The notes under the pieces: model-generated
Told to the model about the DNA's origin: nothing
Databases searched by the model: none
Seen by the model: the letters and a program-made list of their open reading frames with translations, nothing else
Position numbers and translations under genes: made by a program
Assembly (NCBI RefSeq): GCF_001510655.1
Contig: NZ_LMVC01000002.1
Location: 813,365 to 877,364, forward strand
DNA from: Fictibacillus sp. FJAT-27399
Lineage (GTDB): Bacteria; Bacillota; Bacilli; Bacillales; Fictibacillaceae
DNA length: 64,000 nt
Reading direction: 5' to 3'
Shown here: positions 1 through 8,789 of the stretch, one piece after another
How positions within the stretch are numbered: the stretch's first letter is position 1
Layout of the letters: each line of letters opens with the position of its first letter

Positions 1-188
1 GCAATGATGCAATTACTATACTTCGATACAGCAATGACATTATTAAGATCTTTGTTATCCTCTACATAGGAAAAATTTTGGATTTCAATATCTTCCCCAT
101 TAAATTGAGACGCAACTGCTTTTACCATCAACTCAGCTGTTTCTCCAACCGAGTCAGAAACGACATAGACAAACTTTTTTTTATTCAC
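1..188 (-). CDS. yqfL: Pyruvate phosphate dikinase/PEP synthase regulatory protein (PSRP, DUF299), N-terminal part
   Basis: The minus strand encodes about 62 residues starting VNKKKFVYVVSDSVGETAEL and then runs off the left edge. The N-terminal SDSVGETAEL stretch is the hallmark of the DUF299/PSRP family. Members are bifunctional ADP-dependent kinases and Pi-dependent pyrophosphorylases that switch pyruvate phosphate dikinase or PEP synthase on and off. The start is GTG at 188-186, preceded by AGGAGA at good spacing; the upstream ATG is out of frame. The catalytic region lies outside the window, so activity cannot be judged. Such a regulator would suit a cell that makes PEP from the pyruvate produced by the organic-acid loci further right, which is inference. 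Confidence 0.85.
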   Translation of the reverse strand, partial: MNKKKFVYVVSDSVGETAELMVKAVASQFNGEDIEIQNFSYVEDNKDLNNVIAVSKYSNCII

Positions 189-798
189 ATCCGAATCTCC
201 TATTCTTGCATTTTAATGTCATCACTTCAGCAATTCTTATGTAATCGTCGTTTGGTAATCGATAAGAAGATCATCTTACATGTACTCCATTCACTTACAC
301 CAAATAGTGAATCTATTTAACAATTAATTAGAATTTTTGCTATAGAAATAAGCTTCACTATTGTGTTTGAAACAGTCAATGCTCTCGTCCCAATAGATAA
401 GGAAGGTAAAACATTAAACTTGTAATAACTACCTACCAGTGATATTGCTAAATGAAATACAGATCCACTTTTTCATCCTTTGATTAAATTATGTTATACT
501 ATTTATCTTATTAAAATGTATATGTGTTATACTATTTTATTTAAATAGTATACTATCATTAAATATAATGAGATACAATCCCTTTTCGAGGTATCTCGTA
601 AAAAAGTTCAAAAAACAGGTAAGTAAAGTAATAAAGTTGGTACTTGGCGATTCCAACCCGCATAAATTAAATTGTTTATTTGTACCCATACGTAAACAGT
701 TGTGTTTTTATTATGGGTAAAATACTTTTTAATTTACTGGTACAGCTTCATTTGCAGGGTGGGAAGTGGCAATCCCTTAATTAGAAGGGGTGTCGCTG
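189..798. other. AT-rich non-coding stretch
   Basis: No credible gene is visible. The stretch holds runs of A and T and a conserved-looking leader (GGGTGGGAAGTGGC, about 758-771) that belongs to the toxin mRNA starting below 799. A matching leader precedes the second toxin near 2539. Confidence 0.5.
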
Positions 799-945
799 AT
801 GGTTACTGTTACTGATAAACTAATGCTCATGATTTCTTTCGCATCACTGAACGTTGTAGTAATAGCGGTTATCAACACAAAAAGTAACCCACCCTGCACG
901 GCCAATGTAGGTATAGGTTACTTTTTTGTTGCCTTATTTACTTAG
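799..945 (+). CDS. Holin-like type I toxin, C-terminally extended by a frameshift
   Basis: ATG at 799 starts a 48-residue peptide whose first 28 residues are a single hydrophobic helix (KLMLMISFASLNVVVIAVI) like the TxpA/BsrG holin-like toxins. Family members are short membrane peptides of about 25-35 residues ending in lysines. Compared with the intact copy at 2579-2662, the A-run before the stop has five A instead of six. The lysine-lysine-stop ending is therefore lost and translation runs through the former terminator to a TAG at 943. The terminator stem is also degraded (GTAACC/GGTTAC kept, the centre mismatched). The gene is probably a decaying copy, although the transmembrane part is intact. 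Confidence 0.55.
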   Translation: MVTVTDKLMLMISFASLNVVVIAVINTKSNPPCTANVGIGYFFVALFT

Positions 946-983
946 GCACTGCACTTCTTGCAGAATAGCTGTGCTTAGGAGTA

Positions 984-1376
984 TCAGTTAGTGGCCGATG
1001 CCCGGTACTGACCGGGCATAAAGTGAATTGGCTGTGACTGGGGCTGCCCCTGCTGTCCAGGCACAAAATGTATAGGATGGGACTGATGCTGTCCCTGGTG
1101 CCCAGGTGTCCAATGTACTGGATGAGTGTGCAAACCATGTTGTACAGGTGTCCAATGTGCCGGATGGGTGTGAGGATGAGGTACATGGTGTCCATGTGAC
1201 CAATGGATATAATGGGGATGATGAACATGATGGGGATGATGTCCATACGGCCATTGAGCGTGCTGGGTGTGTGGCATGTGATGCTGACTATGCTGGCTGC
1301 TATGATGACTATGTTGTTGTTGCACCATCACTCCTCCTGGAATCCATGAGCCAGGCTGCTGGTGTCGATTAACCAA
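984..1376 (-). CDS. His/Pro/Gln-rich repeat protein
   Basis: A 130-residue protein starting at a TTG (1376-1374) with GGGAGG seven bases upstream. After about 40 residues it becomes a chain of histidine-rich units. The C-terminal half carries imperfect 12-16 residue repeats of the form HP-x-H(W/F)-x-PG(Q/H)QGQ (for example HPVHWTPGHQGQHQSHPIHF). There is no signal peptide, membrane segment or cysteine. Histidine content is extreme, which suggests metal binding or a structural role such as a spore surface layer. Both are inference, because I do not recognise a named family. Overlapping frames on both strands are open only because of the repeats. The ribosome site and biased composition favour this frame. 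Confidence 0.6.
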   Translation of the reverse strand: MVNRHQQPGSWIPGGVMVQQQHSHHSSQHSQHHMPHTQHAQWPYGHHPHHVHHPHYIHWSHGHHVPHPHTHPAHWTPVQHGLHTHPVHWTPGHQGQHQSHPIHFVPGQQGQPQSQPIHFMPGQYRASATN

Positions 1377-1509
1377 TCAAAAACCTCCCTTCATTCAATT
1401 TGAATTAGAAGGACTTCTCTATCAGTTTATAAACGTATAGAAAAACTGTTCTGATGATAATGCCTAAATCATATGTAAAAATCAACAAAAAGAACATTTT
1501 TATTATTAT

Positions 1510-1684
1510 ATTATAGTCTCTAAATCTCGATTTGTTGCCGCAATCAAACGTACATCAAAAGTATTACTTCAGTTCTGCCGACTCAGACTAACTCTTTTTG
1601 CTGCAGAACCCTCAACAGCTTAGCCTGGAGATGGTATATCATATCACCAAATTCATCTAGGAAAATGGCGTTTTTTTGAATGTG
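1510..1684 (-). pseudogene. Fragment of a sigma-54-dependent activator (AAA+ core)
   Basis: Read on the minus strand, this encodes AIFLDEFGDM, then LQAKLLRVLQQKELV, then after a stop and a frameshift LIAATNRDLETI. These match, in order, the Walker B region, the following helix and the sensor I region of sigma-54 enhancer-binding proteins ([33 protein letters not shown]). Walker A, the GAFTGA loop and the DNA-binding domain are absent. It is a remnant of about 55 codons. The intact activator at 46285-47688 is too different to be its direct parent. Confidence 0.7.
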
Positions 1685-2277
1685 TGAGAACTAATACAAC
1701 TCAAATAACCATGTTGTATGATCAAATATTTTACAATCGTTTATGCTTGCATATACGATTATGTGTACATTTGTATTTTGTCGAATAAACCAATAAAAGT
1801 TAGTAAAAAGGAGATTGGCTGCCTTTTTCCTCCTTTGTTCTTCCCAGTTATGCTCCATCATTGAATATTGAGGAATTCGTAGGATTTTAAATATGTACCG
1901 AGTACTGGATGTGTTCAACAAAAGGGCAAAGATCCGTTCCGTTAGCTGCCATTGGGTGGCGTAACAAGGAATTGTATTTATAAGTAATTGGAACATTAGA
2001 TTTGGTTTAGTTGAAGAGATATTTTTTCCTACAGGTTTGTCCTGTAGCAGCAAAAACTAGAGGACCGGATCATTTTTATTGACCGTTGCTTAAATTAGTT
2101 TCATAAGACTAGAAGAAGTTTATCGTATTATGGAGAGATTTTCTTCGAATAAGAAAAGTGTGTGCTAAAGCTATATATAGCTGTACTTTTACCTACAAGA
2201 ATAGTGTATACTTAGAGCGTATGTTCGCTTTTTGTGCATATCATTCAAATAATAGTAAATCGTTAATTGGAGTGTTT

Positions 2278-2460
2278 ATGATGTTAAGTATTGAAGGAGA
2301 AAAGGTTAGAGGGTTCTTATATGACTCGCTAGTAACTGCGAAGAGTGATTTAGGGAAAAATGAAACTATAGTTACAGAGGATCATGTATTATTCTTTATT
2401 ATTAATAATAGAGACTATAATAAAGTCAGTAATGCTGGTTATGTAAAAGTATCAAATTAA
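2278..2460 (+). CDS. Small hypothetical protein
   Basis: An open frame of 60 residues starting at ATG ATG (2278), with GGAG about five bases upstream. It is hydrophilic, has no cysteine and no membrane segment, and contains a hydrophobic strand LFFIINNRD near its centre. I do not recognise a family. It lies alone between a degenerate region and the second toxin cassette. Weak support: the frame is short and the ribosome site modest. Confidence 0.3.
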   Translation: MMLSIEGEKVRGFLYDSLVTAKSDLGKNETIVTEDHVLFFIINNRDYNKVSNAGYVKVSN

Positions 2461-2578
2461 AACCCTGCCAAAATGGGGTCTTCAAGTTGATTTTAAGGCT
2501 GATATGGTATGTAAAATTAAAATGCAGTTACATAAGCAGGGTGGCGGTGGCATCCCCGAAAGAAGGGGGGTGTAACCG

Positions 2579-2662
2579 ATGATGACTACTTACGAAGCTT
2601 TAACACTCATGATAGCATTCGCAACCTTAACCGTAATAATCATCTCAAACACAAAAAAGTAA
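2579..2662 (+). CDS. Holin-like type I toxin (TxpA/Bsr-like)
   Basis: A 27-residue peptide from ATG ATG at 2579: two start methionines, a short polar N-terminus (TTYEAL), one hydrophobic helix (TLMIAFATLTVIIIS) and a basic NTKK tail. This is the standard layout of the putative holin-like toxins of Bacillus type I toxin-antitoxin pairs. The mRNA leader (GGGTGGCGGTGGCATCCCC, about 2540-2558) matches that of the first copy. The stop codon lies inside a perfect palindrome (2654-2697), and a second hairpin at 2744-2777 would end the toxin mRNA. In TxpA/RatA and BsrG/SR4 an antisense RNA from the other strand covers the toxin 3' end. The same geometry is available here. Confidence 0.8.
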   Translation: MMTTYEALTLMIAFATLTVIIISNTKK

Positions 2663-2697
2663 CCACCCTGTCTGGCCAGACAGGGTGGTTACTTTTT
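2654..2697. terminator. Bidirectional hairpin at the toxin stop codon
   Basis: A perfect 44-base palindrome centred on GGCC, with A-runs and T-runs on both sides (AAAAAGTAACCACCCTG paired with CAGGGTGGTTACTTTTT). It overlaps the toxin stop codon. By analogy with TxpA/RatA it would terminate the antisense RNA on the minus strand, and it may also act on the toxin mRNA. Confidence 0.75.
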
Positions 2698-2790
2698 CTT
2701 CTCATGTTCGATTCGAGCCGCCGCACTTCTTGCGGGTAGCTGTAGAACTCTGATGTTCCCGCATCAGGGTTCTTTTTATATTATGCCTTC
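2662..2790 (-). ncRNA. Possible antisense antitoxin RNA
   Basis: If transcribed leftwards from about 2780 to the palindrome at 2654-2697, an RNA of about 110-120 bases would be antisense to the 3' end of the toxin mRNA, including the hairpin at 2744-2777. Its 5' region would form the GAACCCTGATG/CATCAGAGTTC stem. A GGCATAATAT sequence on the minus strand near 2785 could serve as a -10 box. This rests on synteny of elements with known type I systems; no transcript evidence is available. Confidence 0.4.
2744..2777 (+). terminator. Rho-independent terminator of the toxin mRNA
   Basis: AGAACTCTGATG, a loop of TTCCCG, and CATCAGGGTTCT followed by TTTTT. One mismatch in a 12-base stem. Confidence 0.75.
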
Positions 2791-3372
2791 TCTAATCTAA
2801 TTATATAATTTGTTTTTATCTTTTACAAGTAAAGGAATCAGCTAGGATTGGGCTCTATTTATTGTTCTTCAATTTTATAAAAAGGAGCCTTGGTGTAAGT
2901 GTTGAATTTCTTTTGACCATTCGAAATGGTAACTCGACTTGGGGAGCGTATTTCTATTATGGAGATGCACCCTACGAAGATTTAGATATTGCAACCTTTT
3001 AGACCTGAGTAAGGAATGTGAGCACTGATATTAAATACAACCCAGTGTGAATTTTTCAGATCTTTTTGTTTATTAAATTTAGCATTGAAAAATCGATGGT
3101 TAGAATATTGGAAAATAATTAAGGCTGCACAATGAGACCTACGGATAAAGTTAAGTCTTCTTAATCAATAGTGGCTTTTTATGAGATACAGTCCCCGTTC
3201 AGTTTTAATTGCGAAAAAATCTATTTAACACTATATAGAATTCGTCAAATAAACAAAAAAACACTCCCTGTTTCTATGGAAGTGCTTTAACAAAATTGGT
3301 GCTTTACCTAATGCAATTTGTCAAAAATCACATACACTGAAGAGGATTAGCGAAACCTTGAAGGAGGACACA
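2778..3372. other. Non-coding or decayed stretch
   Basis: No gene with a ribosome site is visible. A short open stretch near 2905-3000 reads LLTIRNGNSTWGAYFYYGDAPYEDLDIATF before a stop and could be the end of a lost gene, but I do not recognise it. A CACTCCC...GGAAGTG hairpin-like element lies near 3260-3290. Confidence 0.35.
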
Positions 3373-3672
3373 ATGAATAATCATAATTTGATAACAAACT
3401 ACGTTGATAACCCACAACAGGGGCTGGGGATGATTCTTCCACGGGAATTTCCGTATTGGGGTACGGCGCCACCAACAGGATACATACTTACAACACAGCA
3501 ATTACAACTGATTCAGCAACTTGTTGATTCCGGGACGCAGTCTCATCATAGTACAGGGTCTAACCCTGGTCACCATCCACCTGGACATTATAAAGGATAT
3601 TACTATGGTTATCCTGCAAACTATGGTTGCTACCCCGTTAATTGTGGATGTCCGTGGTATGGGTGGATTTAA
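3373..3672 (+). CDS. Small coat-like protein with Tyr/Gly/His-rich tail
   Basis: ATG at 3373 has AAGGAGG five bases upstream; the in-frame TTG further up lies before that site. The product has 99 residues. The first 60 form a folded-looking half (REFPYWGTAPPTGYIL, LQLIQQLVDSG). The last 40 are low-complexity, rich in histidine, glycine, tyrosine and proline (HHPPGHYKGYYYGYPANYG) and end with three cysteines in NYGCYPVNCGCPWYGWI. Such Tyr/Gly/Cys tails are common in spore coat and exosporium proteins of Bacillaceae. That assignment is inference from composition only. It stands alone. Confidence 0.6.
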   Translation: MNNHNLITNYVDNPQQGLGMILPREFPYWGTAPPTGYILTTQQLQLIQQLVDSGTQSHHSTGSNPGHHPPGHYKGYYYGYPANYGCYPVNCGCPWYGWI

Positions 3673-3826
3673 TAAAACCCGTGGGAAAAGGGGTCAACAT
3701 AGACAGACAGATTATTGATCATCCTCAAATATCTATGGGACCGTATGTGAAGACAGCATCATGTTTTCTTACATACCGGATAAAGTAAAATTAAATGGGT
3801 CCCATGCTTTTTCTTTTACATTTTAC

Positions 3827-5317
3827 TTATAACAATGGAGAAAGCAGGCGAGCTCCCTGCTGAATTATCCGATGTGAAAGAGAGCGCTGCTGTAAATCTT
3901 CCATGGTCAACTGCAACGAATCACTAAGATCAAGCTCGAATTGCTCTGTGAGATCCCGTGCTACATCGATACTGTAAACGACTTCACACACCTCGTAATT
4001 AAGCCGAAAGCTTCTCATATCGTAATTTGCAGCGCCAACTTCAGCAATCTCCTCATCGACAATCATGACCTTCGCATGTAACAACCCTTTGTCGTACAGG
4101 TAGATTTGAACCCCGGATTCCAACAGCTCTCCGTAAAAGGTGGGGCTTGCAAGACCCACGATTTTTTGATCTACGTGGCGAGGAACCAGTAGTCTTACTC
4201 GGACACCACGGGCCACAGCTGTCTTTATAGCAAGGATAATATCTTCATCGGGCACAAAATAAGGTGTAGTGATATCAATGGTTTTGGTAGCTTGTGTCAC
4301 CAGAATAAAGTAGGCCTCCCGGACGACCGGCGTTGGAATGCCAGGATTGCCTTCTAACGTTTGAATGTACGCTTTCTGCAATGGTTCCATCCTTGAGAAA
4401 TTGTCTATACCCTCTAACGTGTCCATTTCAGTACGCCATTGTGCCGACCCTGCGGAAACACCTGTCTTGCCCGGTATCTGCGATTTTGGAATGTTTTGGT
4501 GCTTTTCTTGATCTTGTTGTGTATACGACTTGATCCTTTCCGGCGCTGCGATGTTCCAGTGGGTGTCGAAAATAGTCTGCAAATCGACAGGCGCTTCACC
4601 TGTGATTCGCAAATGAGTGTCACGCCAGAATCCCACTTCTGGCTTTAAACCTGTATACTCATACCCTATGTTGATCCCACCTGTAAATGCTTCCTTTCCG
4701 TCGATTAGAACAATCTTACAATGATCTCGATAATTCCAGTTGGAGAACATCCAAGGGAAACGCAATGGAAATATGGTCCGGCATTCAATCCCTGCATTCA
4801 TCATCTCAGTGATCTTATGCTGTGGAAATTGACGGCTTCCAAAACCGTCTCTCACAAAGCGGATCTTCACGCCAGCTGCAGCCTGTTCGAGCAGCAGGTC
4901 CGTGATCTGTCTGCCAATCTGATCATCTCGGTAGATGTAATATTCCAGATCAATTTTTTTTTGGGCGCTCTTCAGCGATTCAAGAAGCTTTCCATAGGTT
5001 TTAATACCGTTTATAAGTATTTGGACTTTGCCGGCCCTAAGTCCCTGCACGCTCAATTTCCCTAAAGCATGTGCGATGACCGAGGCAGAGGGGCTAAATG
5101 AATCAGGCAACTGGCGTGATTCATGATGCGGAGAAGTCAATCTTTTTCGACGAATACGAACAGGATTCGTTGTACTGAGATAAAGTGCAAAACCGATGAT
5201 AGGCAAAATGAGGCAGAAAGCTAGCCAATTCAAGGCCTTGGCTGGCCGGCGAACCTCACGAATCGCTATGATTAACATAAAGATCGTATTTATTATGTAT
5301 AGCCAAAGAATCCACAT
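3827..5317 (-). CDS. cls: Cardiolipin synthase
   Basis: A 496-residue membrane enzyme of the phospholipase D superfamily that joins two phosphatidylglycerols into cardiolipin. Two N-terminal transmembrane helices (about residues 1-18 and 30-48) precede two HKD domains: HCKIVLIDGKEAFTGG near residue 205 and HAKVMIVDEEIAEVGAANYD near residue 420. Both keep the H-x-K-x4-D catalytic triad. Length agrees with Bacillus Cls/YwnE-type enzymes. The start is ATG at 5317, eight bases after AAGGAGGGG; the ATG 33 bases upstream lies before this site. It is a single gene facing left. Confidence 0.9.
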   Translation of the reverse strand: MWILWLYIINTIFMLIIAIREVRRPAKALNWLAFCLILPIIGFALYLSTTNPVRIRRKRLTSPHHESRQLPDSFSPSASVIAHALGKLSVQGLRAGKVQILINGIKTYGKLLESLKSAQKKIDLEYYIYRDDQIGRQITDLLLEQAAAGVKIRFVRDGFGSRQFPQHKITEMMNAGIECRTIFPLRFPWMFSNWNYRDHCKIVLIDGKEAFTGGINIGYEYTGLKPEVGFWRDTHLRITGEAPVDLQTIFDTHWNIAAPERIKSYTQQDQEKHQNIPKSQIPGKTGVSAGSAQWRTEMDTLEGIDNFSRMEPLQKAYIQTLEGNPGIPTPVVREAYFILVTQATKTIDITTPYFVPDEDIILAIKTAVARGVRVRLLVPRHVDQKIVGLASPTFYGELLESGVQIYLYDKGLLHAKVMIVDEEIAEVGAANYDMRSFRLNYEVCEVVYSIDVARDLTEQFELDLSDSLQLTMEDLQQRSLSHRIIQQGARLLSPLL

Positions 5318-6510
5318 CAACAAATCCCCTCCTTTTTTATTCTCTAACATGTGTAAATAGTTATGTAAGTATACAACTTTTGGTCATAGTGACAGAAGAT
5401 GGAATTAATAACCAGGGGAGGATAGTGTTTTTTACGTTTTGGGGTTTTATCTGATTTTAAGGGATCGTTACTGAGAGATGAGCGATTAAAACAGTTCGAA
5501 AAATTTAAGACAATCGCAAATGCTCAAGAGCTAACCTTTACCGTTAAGCGAAAACCGTTTTGTTATGCATCCCTTATTTGAGGAAATTTCTCTTTTGGGA
5601 GAGCAGGAGGTTTATTCTAAGGTGGGGATCCTAGCGCTTAATGGCTCAGAGAGTTTTCAGTGCCCCTTATAATCGGAGCGTTTTTTCAATTTTGTCCATT
5701 TTTCCCCTTTTTAAAATGAAAATGTGCCCTTTAAAGAGATGAATTATATAGGAACGAGATATTACTTTCATACAAACACAATCGTTTACGGAAGCGAATA
5801 TGGACACAAATACAAAAGTAATTGTATTTAGAAGCGGATCGCTCCTGAATTTCCTTAAACATTCAGTGGTGATTACGCTCCACCGAACGGTATAAAAATG
5901 CTGCTAATCTTCATATTCATTCAGACGGTCCAGTCCCGAAAGAAATGTACCTTAAGCAAAGGAGTAAAGATTGTTGGAACAGAACGAACATCGTACGGAT
6001 AGCTTTAAAATATAATTTCACGTACCGTATTTTAATACGATGAATATGAAATAAATAAGGAGTCGGATTGTGGGAAAATGAACATCGTTGCTTTGTAATT
6101 GAGATCATCCATCATATTCATAAAAAATTCTTTCCAAATCCTTTTAAGGGAGTAATTTGTCATTTCCTCACAAATTAATAATCTTGGATGAGTTTTTTCT
6201 AAATGTATCAATTGACTAACATGGGAAATTCCTCGAATTGTCATCTGGTATAACTGAAATCTTGATGGTGATCGAGACTTATTGACAGGATGATAGATGA
6301 GCAATGAAACCGGATGCACAGCAGCCTAATTTGAATTTCAGTACTAATTACCTAGTGAAAGGCTTTAATTTCATTCTTCAACTATCGGGTGCTTAATTGA
6401 AGATCTGATTGTTGAAAAGTAATTTTTACCATGAGTTTAAAAATATTAGTTCTGATTTTTATAAAGTATAATGATTTTATATAGGGTTATAAAGTTCTGG
6501 GAGGTAAGTA
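5318..6510. other. Long intergenic region with decayed coding traces
   Basis: No intact gene with a ribosome site. Around 5895-5975 the plus strand reads NLHIHSDGPVPKEMYLKQRSKD, which looks protein-like but is cut by stops upstream and has no family I can name. A minus-strand frame at 6032-6319 has no ribosome site. The TTCAACTATCGGGTGCTTAATTG element near 6378-6400 resembles the short repeat seen near 10208 and 11510. Confidence 0.35.
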
Positions 6511-7356
6511 ATGAAGAACGAAATGCAGTTGCTTGGGGAAATGATTATCAACCGGAGGCATGAAATCGCTGAATCTGTTCATACCAATCGAATGTCAGGG
6601 GTGGCGATGTTGCAAGCGGAAAAGCAGAACTTCCAGAAAATAGAGCCAAAATTTATGGAAATAAGAGCTGAGTTTATCCGCCTTTTTGGGGAAGCGTTAA
6701 CTGATCACGTTGATTTTCATAAATCCATTGAAAATGTACAGCGGTGGGGAAAAGAGACGGGACAATACTTGTTTCAGTTGGGAGCTCCCCTTGATGAAGC
6801 ATTAAAAGATACAAGCTATTATCGGGATTTCATTTGGAAAGCCATTAAAGAAGAGGCAACTACTCATGGGTTATCGGCCGCTTCCATATTTGATGTTATT
6901 GAAATCATAGATCCACTCTTGGATCATGCTGTTTATTATTTTAGTCTGAACTATGTTCAGTCTTATCAAAAAGTGCTTGAACAAGCAAAGTCAGCTTTCT
7001 TAGAATTGTCTGTTCCCATCGTTCCTCTAATCAAAGGGACAGGTGTACTGCCGTTAATTGGTAACATGGATACGGAAAGAGCTCAGTTATTAATGGACGA
7101 AACGACGAAACAAGCTGTGAAATTAAAATTGGAGCATTTAATTATCGACTTATCAGGTGTCATGATTGTCGATACGATGGTAGCTGACCAGTTGTTTAAA
7201 GTAATAGATGCTTTATCCTTGTTAGGTGTTACAACAATTTTAACTGGCATTCGTCCAGAGGTAGCACAAACAATGGTTGTATTGGGGTTAGACCTTGATA
7301 GAATTAAAGTACAGGGTAATTTACATCAAGCCTTTATGGAGATAAAAGCAATGTAA
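6511..7356 (+). CDS. RsbR-family stressosome protein (STAS domain)
   Basis: A 281-residue cytosolic protein. Residues 1-150 form the helical, globin-like sensor module typical of RsbR paralogues. Residues 165-281 form a STAS domain (VPIVPLIKGTGVLPLIGN onwards). Both threonines phosphorylated by RsbT in the family are present, in MDTERA (T188) and VDTMVA (T222). RsbR proteins assemble with RsbS into the stressosome, which releases RsbT to trigger the SigB general stress response. ATG at 6511 follows GGGAGG at good spacing. It is monocistronic with its own terminator (7359-7398). Which RsbR paralogue it is cannot be told without alignment. Confidence 0.9.
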   Translation: MKNEMQLLGEMIINRRHEIAESVHTNRMSGVAMLQAEKQNFQKIEPKFMEIRAEFIRLFGEALTDHVDFHKSIENVQRWGKETGQYLFQLGAPLDEALKDTSYYRDFIWKAIKEEATTHGLSAASIFDVIEIIDPLLDHAVYYFSLNYVQSYQKVLEQAKSAFLELSVPIVPLIKGTGVLPLIGNMDTERAQLLMDETTKQAVKLKLEHLIIDLSGVMIVDTMVADQLFKVIDALSLLGVTTILTGIRPEVAQTMVVLGLDLDRIKVQGNLHQAFMEIKAM

Positions 7357-7358
7357 AT

Positions 7359-7398
7359 AAAAAGGAGGAAAGCTCAATGGCTTGCCTCCTTTTTTATA
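7359..7398 (+). terminator. Rho-independent terminator after the rsbR-like gene
   Basis: AAAAGGAGG plus AAAGC, loop TCAATG, then GCTT and CCTCCTTTTTT. A strong stem with a T-run. Confidence 0.85.
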
Positions 7399-7497
7399 TT
7401 TGTGTTTATCATATCAAGAGACAGTAAGATTGTTATTGGTGCAAAATGGGGGCTAACTACTTTAAACCCTCAATTGTAAAAAAACTAATTCAGTAGA

Positions 7498-7755
7498 TTA
7501 AGTCACCGGATTTTCAAGATCAAGGAGTTTTTTTACAGCGAAAACGGCTTCAAGGTTTGTGCTGAAATTCTCTGAAAAATCTTTATCAAAATGTATTAGA
7601 TTATATACTTTATTTTTATGACTATACGATATCGAGAATTTTCTCTCCTGTTGAATTGAAAAGGTATGTGTGATTTCACTTAGTTCATCGTAAAGCTTAA
7701 ATTTTACTAACATATTGATTATCTGTTCGGAAGACAACGGATCCATAGGTAGCAT
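7498..7755 (-). CDS. Hypothetical small protein, 85 residues
   Basis: The start ATG at 7755 lies about nine bases after GGGAGG; earlier in-frame codons precede the site. The protein is soluble, without cysteines or membrane helices, and alternates short helices and strands (SEQIINMLVKFKLYDELSE, then FSISYSHKNKVYNLIHFD, then AVFAVKKLLDL). The helix-strand-strand-helix pattern and length resemble the protein at 12275-12526, so the two may be distant paralogues, but I see no clear identity. Function unknown. A 231-base repeat copy starts 48 bases upstream of its start. Confidence 0.5.
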   Translation of the reverse strand: MLPMDPLSSEQIINMLVKFKLYDELSEITHTFSIQQERKFSISYSHKNKVYNLIHFDKDFSENFSTNLEAVFAVKKLLDLENPVT

Positions 7756-7802
7756 TGCGCATTGCGCCTCCCATCTAAATGGGAAATGACTAAGTAAAGT
7801 CA

Positions 7803-8033
7803 AAAATAACCCAAATCAGTATTTTATACTATTAGTTTACAACGATTGATAGAAAATTAATATAATATAGGGTAAATTACATTCGGTAATTTTTGAAAAC
7901 AGTCCAAAGGAATAAAACATCTTAAATATAGAGTGTACATTCAAAACGCTATGTGGCCGCTTTTTCCTGAAATTATGCCAACTGAGGGAATCGTTTTTGT
8001 CAAAAATAATCAGCGAACCGAACTCTCTTTTAG
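7803..8033. repeat. 231-base direct repeat, copy 1
   Basis: Almost identical to 23815-24040: from AAAATAACCC to CTCTTTTAG only one substitution (ATAGAG versus ATCGAG) and a 5-base insertion (CAGCGAACCGAACT here, CAGCGAACT in copy 2). It contains no obvious gene, only a short open end reading QNAMWPLFPEIMPTEGIVF. It may be the end of a mobile element or a MITE-like unit. The two copies lie 16 kb apart in the same orientation. Confidence 0.9.
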
Positions 8034-8267
8034 GGGTACCGCCACATGCGCTAAGGCAAATTATTACCCCAAAAATGAAAAAAACACTATTCTTTCTGTA
8101 TTATGATAGAAAGTATTGACTGATAATAATGTTGTTTCATTTCTTATGCAGATAACAGAGCAGGATAGTTACATTAAACATGAAGGAATATTGGAATCAG
8201 TAACGAAATGTTCAATGAGTGGTGATGGTGTCGGCTCTTCAATAATATTTTTCAGGAGGTGATTGAC

Positions 8268-8654
8268 TTGAAGTTGTTGCAAATAAGACTTTTGGTCAAA
8301 GATTTTAAGAAAAGTGCCATGTTTTACAGAGATTTATTGGAATTTCCAGTAAGTTGGTACGATGAAGACATGGAATATGCGCTTTTCAATAATGGGGAAA
8401 CAAAAATTGAGCTTGTATCTCGAAAAGTTATGGCCGAATTGGTCAGAGAAGAAAATAAGCCTTTAGAAGCTGAGTCTCAATCAAGATTCTTACTTCAATT
8501 TCAAGTTGAAGATGTCGATAAGACGTATAACCGTTTCAGAGAAAAAGAAATTGAATTTGTTAATGAACCTCATGATCGTAAGGAATGGCGAGCGCGTGTT
8601 GCACATTTTCGTGACCCTGATGATAACTTAATTGAAATATATAAAATGCTGTAA
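8268..8654 (+). CDS. VOC (glyoxalase/bleomycin resistance) family protein
   Basis: A 128-residue protein with two beta-alpha-beta-beta-beta halves: IRLLVKDFKKSAMFYRDLLEFPV at the start and the FRDPDDNLIEIYKML ending that is diagnostic of VOC proteins. Usual metal-ligand positions are partly occupied (final Glu in LIEIYK), so it may or may not bind metal. The start is TTG at 8268, seven bases after AGGAGG; the GTG at 8259 overlaps that site. Substrate unknown; members include glyoxalases, dioxygenases and resistance proteins. Single gene with its own terminator. Confidence 0.8.
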   Translation: MKLLQIRLLVKDFKKSAMFYRDLLEFPVSWYDEDMEYALFNNGETKIELVSRKVMAELVREENKPLEAESQSRFLLQFQVEDVDKTYNRFREKEIEFVNEPHDRKEWRARVAHFRDPDDNLIEIYKML

Positions 8655-8691
8655 TTGATTGTTCAAAATGGGACTAGGTTAAAAGAATATT

Positions 8692-8740
8692 AAACACAAT
8701 TAACACAGTTCGATTTATTCGAACTGTGTTAATTGTGTTT
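8692..8740. terminator. Long perfect hairpin, bidirectional terminator
   Basis: Two 21-base arms (AAACACAATTAACACAGTTCG and its exact complement) around a 7-base loop. It ends the VOC gene. It also lies just before the broken transposase and could belong to that element's end. Confidence 0.75.
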
Positions 8741-8789
8741 GTAAGAGTAGAATCTTTATGATAAACGAACAGAAAGGACGGTGTTTATT

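Noticed and set aside
938..1372. Several long overlapping frames on both strands over the His-rich gene
   Set aside because: They exist because the repeated codons avoid stops in several frames. Only the 984-1376 frame has a ribosome site and a coherent composition.
1691..2053. A 120-residue minus-strand frame
   Set aside because: No ribosome site, odd composition, no motif; probably decayed DNA next to the sigma-54 activator remnant.
6032..6319. A 95-residue minus-strand frame
   Set aside because: No ribosome site or recognisable domain; flanked by other decayed sequence.
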